The notes under the pieces: generated by a model
Databases searched by the model: none
What the model was told of the DNA's origin: nothing
The model's input: only the letters and a program-made list of their open reading frames with translations
Shown: piece after piece, positions 61,108 to 64,000 of the stretch
How positions within the stretch are numbered: position 1 is the stretch's first letter
Layout of the letters: the number at the start of each line of letters is the position of its first letter
Source: Flavobacterium ammoniigenes
GTDB taxonomy: Bacteria; Bacteroidota; Bacteroidia; Flavobacteriales; Flavobacteriaceae
Assembly: GCF_020886055.1 (NCBI RefSeq)
Contig: NZ_AP025184.1
Span: 1,922,001 to 1,986,000, forward strand
DNA length: 64,000 nt
Direction of reading: 5' to 3'
Program-made: the position numbers and the translations under genes

Positions 61108-61548
61108 ATGAAAAAAATAGTTGAATACCGTAAGTTATTAAATGTTGACAAAACTGTCGATTTAAAAGATTTAAAAACCATTTATCGCAATGCGATGAAA
61201 GATGCACATCCTGATAAATTTCAAGGTGATGAAGCGGGTTTAAAAGCGGCAGAAGAAAATAGTAAATTAATTATTGAAGCCTATCACTTTTTAGTAAGTA
61301 TTAATCCAGAAACGATTAAACAAAACTTACCTGAATACACTGAAACCATTTCTACTTCAACCATTACTGATTATAAATTTGTAGACGGACGATTGATTAT
61401 CAATTTTTCAAATGGAAGTGTGTACGAATACATCAGTGTACCAAAAGCAACCTACGTAAAAATGGTCAATGCAGACTCTCCTGGACGTTTTGCAAAAAGA
61501 CATATTTTGAATAACTTTACTTGGAGAAAAACGATCAACCAAGACTAA
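61108..61548 (+). CDS. J-domain-like / KTSC domain protein
   Basis: A 146-aa protein. The N-terminal 70 residues look like a J domain: LLNVDKTVDLKDLKTIYRNA, then DAHPDKFQGD with the HPD tripeptide that stimulates Hsp70 ATPase. Residues about 85-140 form a KTSC domain (YKFVDGRLIINFSNGSVYEY, VKMVNADSPGRFAKRHI), a small module found in phage and bacterial proteins with unclear function. The combination suggests a DnaK-linked adaptor. A terminator follows the gene. Confidence 0.85.
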   Translation: MKKIVEYRKLLNVDKTVDLKDLKTIYRNAMKDAHPDKFQGDEAGLKAAEENSKLIIEAYHFLVSINPETIKQNLPEYTETISTSTITDYKFVDGRLIINFSNGSVYEYISVPKATYVKMVNADSPGRFAKRHILNNFTWRKTINQD

Positions 61549-61570
61549 AACAAGTACATTTTAATAATTT

Positions 61571-61597
61571 AAGCACACTTTTTAGTGTGCTTTTTTT
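61571..61597 (+). terminator. Terminator of the J/KTSC gene
   Basis: An 8-bp stem AGCACACT with AGTGTGCT, loop TTTT, then a T-run of 7. Confidence 0.88.
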
Positions 61598-61702
61598 ATA
61601 TTCTTCTTTATCAAATAAAGACCTACTAATACAAAAAACCTATAATACTAAATACAACAAAAATTTAAGATTAAAAAAGTAGTGATACTTTATAATTTTA
61701 AA

Positions 61703-61710
61703 TACTTTTG
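61703..61710 (+). promoter_or_regulatory. -7 box of the DUF4369 lipoprotein gene
   Basis: TACTTTTG, 28 bp upstream of the ATG at 61739; it argues against the in-frame ATG at 61682 as start. Confidence 0.55.
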
Positions 61711-61738
61711 TCAACTTAAATCATTTAACAAACTTATA

Positions 61739-62491
61739 ATGAAAAAAATAATTGTATTACTTTCTGCTGCAGTAGTTTTAGTTGCATGTAGCAAAGCTGG
61801 AAAAGGAGAATATGTAATTTCTGGTACCGCAAAAGGAGTTGAAAACGGAAAAACTATTATTCTTGAAACGCAAGATGAGACTGGATTAATCGCTAAAGAT
61901 ACTGTAAAAGTAGAAAATGGTAAATTTGAAATGACAGGTAAAATTACTGAGCCTGCTTTTTATACAATTAAATTGGAAGGTGCTCCAGCTCCAATCCCAT
62001 TTATCTTAGAAGATGGAGAAGAAGTAACTATCGAAATCAACAAAGACAGTATTCAAAAATCAAAAGTTTCTGGTACTTATAATAATGATGAATACGTAAA
62101 ATTCACAGAAGAACTAGCTAAAATTCAAAAGAAATTAGTTGATTTTCAAACTAAGAATACACCAGCTATGCAAGCGGCTCAACAAGCAAAAGACACTGTT
62201 GCAATTACTAAATTAATGCAAGAATTTGGTAAAATTCAACAAGAAGTAGGTGAAGCTGCTAAAGCAAAATACCTTACTTATGCTGAGACACATCCGAAAT
62301 CATTTATTTCAGTTCTTATTTTACAAGGAATGTTAAATGACCCAACTACTGATGTTAAAAAAGCTGAAGCTACATTTAATGAATTAGAAGAGAGAATTCA
62401 AAACACAAAACCAGGTAAAGCCGTAAAAGAAGCTTTGGCTAAATTAAAATCAGGACCTGCTGCACCACCAGCTATTGGTGGAGCAAAATGA
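61739..62491 (+). CDS. DUF4369 lipoprotein, N-terminal part of a TlpA-like protein cut by TGA
   Basis: A 250-aa protein with a lipoprotein signal (MKKIIVLLSAAVVLVACSKA, lipobox LVAC, Cys near residue 17). A DUF4369 domain follows (YVISGTAKGVENGKTIILET), then a helical linker. In this family DUF4369 is normally followed by a thioredoxin (TlpA/ResA-type) domain in the same chain. Here the frame reads GGAK, TGA (62489-62491), then RADFSAPNP, which continues in the same frame into a normal thioredoxin domain. Either a G-to-T change made a stop (GGA to TGA), or there is read-through, or a sequencing error. Confidence 0.82.
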   Translation: MKKIIVLLSAAVVLVACSKAGKGEYVISGTAKGVENGKTIILETQDETGLIAKDTVKVENGKFEMTGKITEPAFYTIKLEGAPAPIPFILEDGEEVTIEINKDSIQKSKVSGTYNNDEYVKFTEELAKIQKKLVDFQTKNTPAMQAAQQAKDTVAITKLMQEFGKIQQEVGEAAKAKYLTYAETHPKSFISVLILQGMLNDPTTDVKKAEATFNELEERIQNTKPGKAVKEALAKLKSGPAAPPAIGGAK

Positions 62492-62896
62492 AGAGCTGAC
62501 TTTTCTGCACCTAATCCTGCAGGAAAAGTAGTTTCATTAAAAGAGAGTTTAGGAAAAATAACTATTGTTGATTTCTGGGCTTCTTGGTGTGGTCCGTGTC
62601 GTAAAGAAAACCCGAATATGGTTGCCCTTTACAAAGAGTTTCACTCAAAAGGGTTAAATATCATAGGTGTTTCTTTAGACAAAGAAGCAAAAGCTTGGAA
62701 AGAAGCAATTGCAAAAGACCAACTGAACTGGGTTCAGGTTTCTAATTTAAAACACTGGGACGAACCAATTGCAAGACAATATAATGTCGAATCTATACCA
62801 GCAACATTTATTTTAGATGCCACTGGAAAAGTAATTGCAAAAGATTTAAGAGGAGCTGATTTACGCAATAAAATCGCATCTCTTTTAGCTAAATAA
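62492..62896 (+). pseudogene. Thioredoxin-like domain separated from its lipoprotein by a stop
   Basis: 134 in-frame codons with intact features: ADFSAPNPAGKVVSLKESLG, VDFWASWCGPCRKENP (the redox CGPC), ESIPATFILD (the cis-Pro) and a normal end LASLLAK-like. There is no ATG, GTG or TTG in this frame before the CGPC motif; the first ATG (62618) lies after it. So the domain can be made only by read-through of the TGA, and without that it is dead. The domain itself shows no decay, which suggests a recent event or functional read-through. Confidence 0.75.
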
Positions 62897-62916
62897 AGAA
62901 CTCAATTATTGAAAAT

Positions 62917-62945
62917 AAAAAAATCTCCCAATGGGAGATTTTTTT
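62917..62945. terminator. Terminator of the TlpA-like gene
   Basis: Stem AAAAAAATCTCCC with GGGAGATTTTTTT, 3-nt loop. Confidence 0.9.
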
Positions 62946-63000
62946 ATTTTATTCAATACCAATAGGTTAAAAATTATACCGAAATTATGTGGTGTTTTAA

Positions 63001-63031
63001 TTTGCAAACATCAAAACAGTTTATATATTTG
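63001..63031 (+). promoter_or_regulatory. tRNA-Tyr promoter
   Basis: TTTG (63001-63004), exactly 19 bp, then TATATTTG (63024-63031): a full consensus match 39 bp before the tRNA. Confidence 0.85.
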
Positions 63032-63070
63032 CAACCGCTTAGACAAACAAAACGGCCTAGTCTAGGAAAT

Positions 63071-63151
63071 GGGGAGATACTCAAGCGGCCAACGAGGGCA
63101 GACTGTAAATCTGCTGTGAAAACTTCGCAGGTTCGAATCCTGCTCTCCCCA
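63071..63151 (+). tRNA. tRNA-Tyr (anticodon GTA)
   Basis: Acceptor GGGGAGA pairs with TCTCCCC; anticodon loop CTGTAAA (GTA); long variable arm; T-arm GGTTCGAATCC. A single-gene transcript with its own promoter and terminator. Confidence 0.96.
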
Positions 63152-63152
63152 C

Positions 63153-63184
63153 AAAAAAGTCCCGATGTATGTCGGGACTTTTTT
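63153..63184 (+). terminator. Terminator of tRNA-Tyr
   Basis: Stem AAAAAAGTCCCGA with TCGGGACTTTTTT, loop TGTATG. It also suits the convergent rhomboid gene. Confidence 0.92.
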
Positions 63185-63195
63185 ATTGGAAACAA

Positions 63196-63834
63196 TTATA
63201 ACTTTCCTAATCGCTGCATAACAAACAGCACTATAATTGGAATTGTCAATAATACAACCATTTCAGTATGATCGATTAGTAATTGAGGCTGCTCAATTAA
63301 TGTAATAACATACCCTCCAACTGCACCTCCAAAATGAGCTGAATGTCCAATATTGTCATTTTTTGATTTCATTCCGTAAATAGAATACAGCAAATACAAA
63401 ATTCCGAATAGATAGGCCGGTATAGGAATTATAAAGAAAAGTCCCAACATCATATCCGGTTGCAACAAAATGGCTGAGTACAAAACACCAGTGACTGCTC
63501 CAGAAGCACCAACAGCTCGATAACTATAGTTGTTCTTATTAAAAAGCAAGGTCAACAAATTGCCAAAAATCAAACTTCCCATATAAACTAGTACAAAAGT
63601 CCAGTTTCCTAAATAGGCTAAAACCAAGGGAGCAAAAAACCAAAGCGTTACCATATTAAAAAATAAATGCCCCATATCGACATGTAAAAAACCTGAAGAA
63701 ATCATTCTGATTTGCTCTCCTTTCAGGATGCTACCAACATGGAATTCAAATTTTCTAAAAAAAGAAAGATCGTTAAATCCTCTATAGCTAATTAGAACTG
63801 TAATAGCTATGATTACAATCAAAAGTATATTCAT
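63196..63834 (-). CDS. Rhomboid-family intramembrane serine protease
   Basis: A 212-aa membrane protein with about six segments. The catalytic Ser is in VGASGAVTGVLYS (about residue 111) and the catalytic His in HSAHFGGAVGGY (about residue 168); the HVDMGHLFFNM segment is the usual N-terminal rhomboid motif. It cleaves membrane-embedded segments of unknown substrates. It is convergent with tRNA-Tyr. Confidence 0.93.
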   Translation of the reverse strand: MNILLIVIIAITVLISYRGFNDLSFFRKFEFHVGSILKGEQIRMISSGFLHVDMGHLFFNMVTLWFFAPLVLAYLGNWTFVLVYMGSLIFGNLLTLLFNKNNYSYRAVGASGAVTGVLYSAILLQPDMMLGLFFIIPIPAYLFGILYLLYSIYGMKSKNDNIGHSAHFGGAVGGYVITLIEQPQLLIDHTEMVVLLTIPIIVLFVMQRLGKL

Positions 63835-63926
63835 TATGTATCCATTTTAGTGAATGGTAAAGATAGTAATTCAGTCAAATTGCAGTTGTTCTCGTTCTTA
63901 TTTATATTTCAACAATTATTTTGATT

Positions 63927-63934
63927 TATATTTG
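63927..63934 (+). promoter_or_regulatory. -7 box of the gene at the right edge
   Basis: TATATTTG, 14 bp upstream of the ATG at 63949; an exact TAnnTTTG match. Confidence 0.55.
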
Positions 63935-63948
63935 TAAAAAATTACCGC

Positions 63949-64000
63949 ATGCAATTTTTGATTTATAGTATTAGTTTCCCTTTTCTTTGGATTATATCAA
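63949..64000 (+). CDS. Start of a probable lysophospholipid/lipid A acyltransferase (partial)
   Basis: Seventeen codons before the window ends: MQFLIYSISFPFLWIIS. A hydrophobic start of this form is what I recall for LpxL/HtrB-like acyltransferases in flavobacteria. Only the start and promoter are visible, so the product is a guess. Confidence 0.45.
   Translation, partial: MQFLIYSISFPFLWIIS

Noticed and set aside
62489..62491. TGA as a selenocysteine codon
   Set aside because: It lies in the linker, not at the CGPC redox site, and no SECIS-like hairpin is apparent behind it.
62974..63271. Open frames on both strands over tRNA-Tyr
   Set aside because: They read across the tRNA and its terminator; products contain the usual peptide of antisense or sense tRNA sequence.

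Overview
The window comes from a member of the Bacteroidota, almost certainly a Flavobacterium or close relative. The evidence is low-GC DNA, promoters of the Bacteroidota type (TTTG, about 19 nt, then TAnnTTTG), gliding genes gldF and gldG next to dnaN, a type IX secretion (T9SS) sorting domain, GLPGLI-family proteins, and a Flavobacterium-like 16S rRNA. I ran no searches; families are named from motifs and remembered homologues. Layout: (1) 1-7938, minus strand: a compact cluster of three large exported proteins (a seven-repeat propeller-like protein with a C-terminal T9SS signal, an RHS/YD-type wall protein, and a calcium-loop repeat protein that runs off the left edge). (2) 8-19.9 kb: an accessory region with a small HNH protein, a module of secreted mini-protein, two GLPGLI proteins and a TonB-dependent receptor, a stand-alone LuxR-type regulator, several small unknown genes, a MerR-like regulator and a large serine recombinase. 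The recombinase frame runs through the terminator of a tRNA operon and antisense through tRNA-Arg, tRNA-Pro and into tRNA-Ser, which suggests an island joined at the 3' end of tRNA-Arg and extending left beyond the window. (3) 20-37.8 kb: core genes for thiolase, NlpC/P60 peptidase, a TPR protein, gyrA, clpC, a PiT/DUF47 phosphate pair, and a thrABC operon preceded by a threonine-rich leader peptide, then GNAT and nnrD. (4) 37.8-44 kb: a complete minus-strand rRNA operon (16S, tRNA-Ile, tRNA-Ala, 23S, 5S) with three tandem promoters and two terminators. (5) 44-64 kb: core genes for DUF4294, an M42 peptidase, purC, an S9 peptidase, HAD, PhoH, a SAM hydroxide adenosyltransferase, an ABM protein, gldF, gldG, dnaN, UspA, mnmE, a four-gene operon of small proteins, a J-like/KTSC protein, a TlpA-like lipoprotein split by an in-frame TGA, tRNA-Tyr, rhomboid, and the first codons of a probable acyltransferase. 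The most unusual signals are: the recombinase read-through across tRNA genes; TACGG direct repeats spaced exactly 22 bp at three accessory loci including the LuxR promoter; heptanucleotide tandem repeats in two rRNA spacers and one accessory gap; the triplicated rRNA promoter; the threonine leader; and the TGA-split thioredoxin lipoprotein. Several small genes (thr leader 32 aa, 46-aa basic protein, 54-aa recombinase-associated protein, 51-aa basic protein) are easily missed and are listed.
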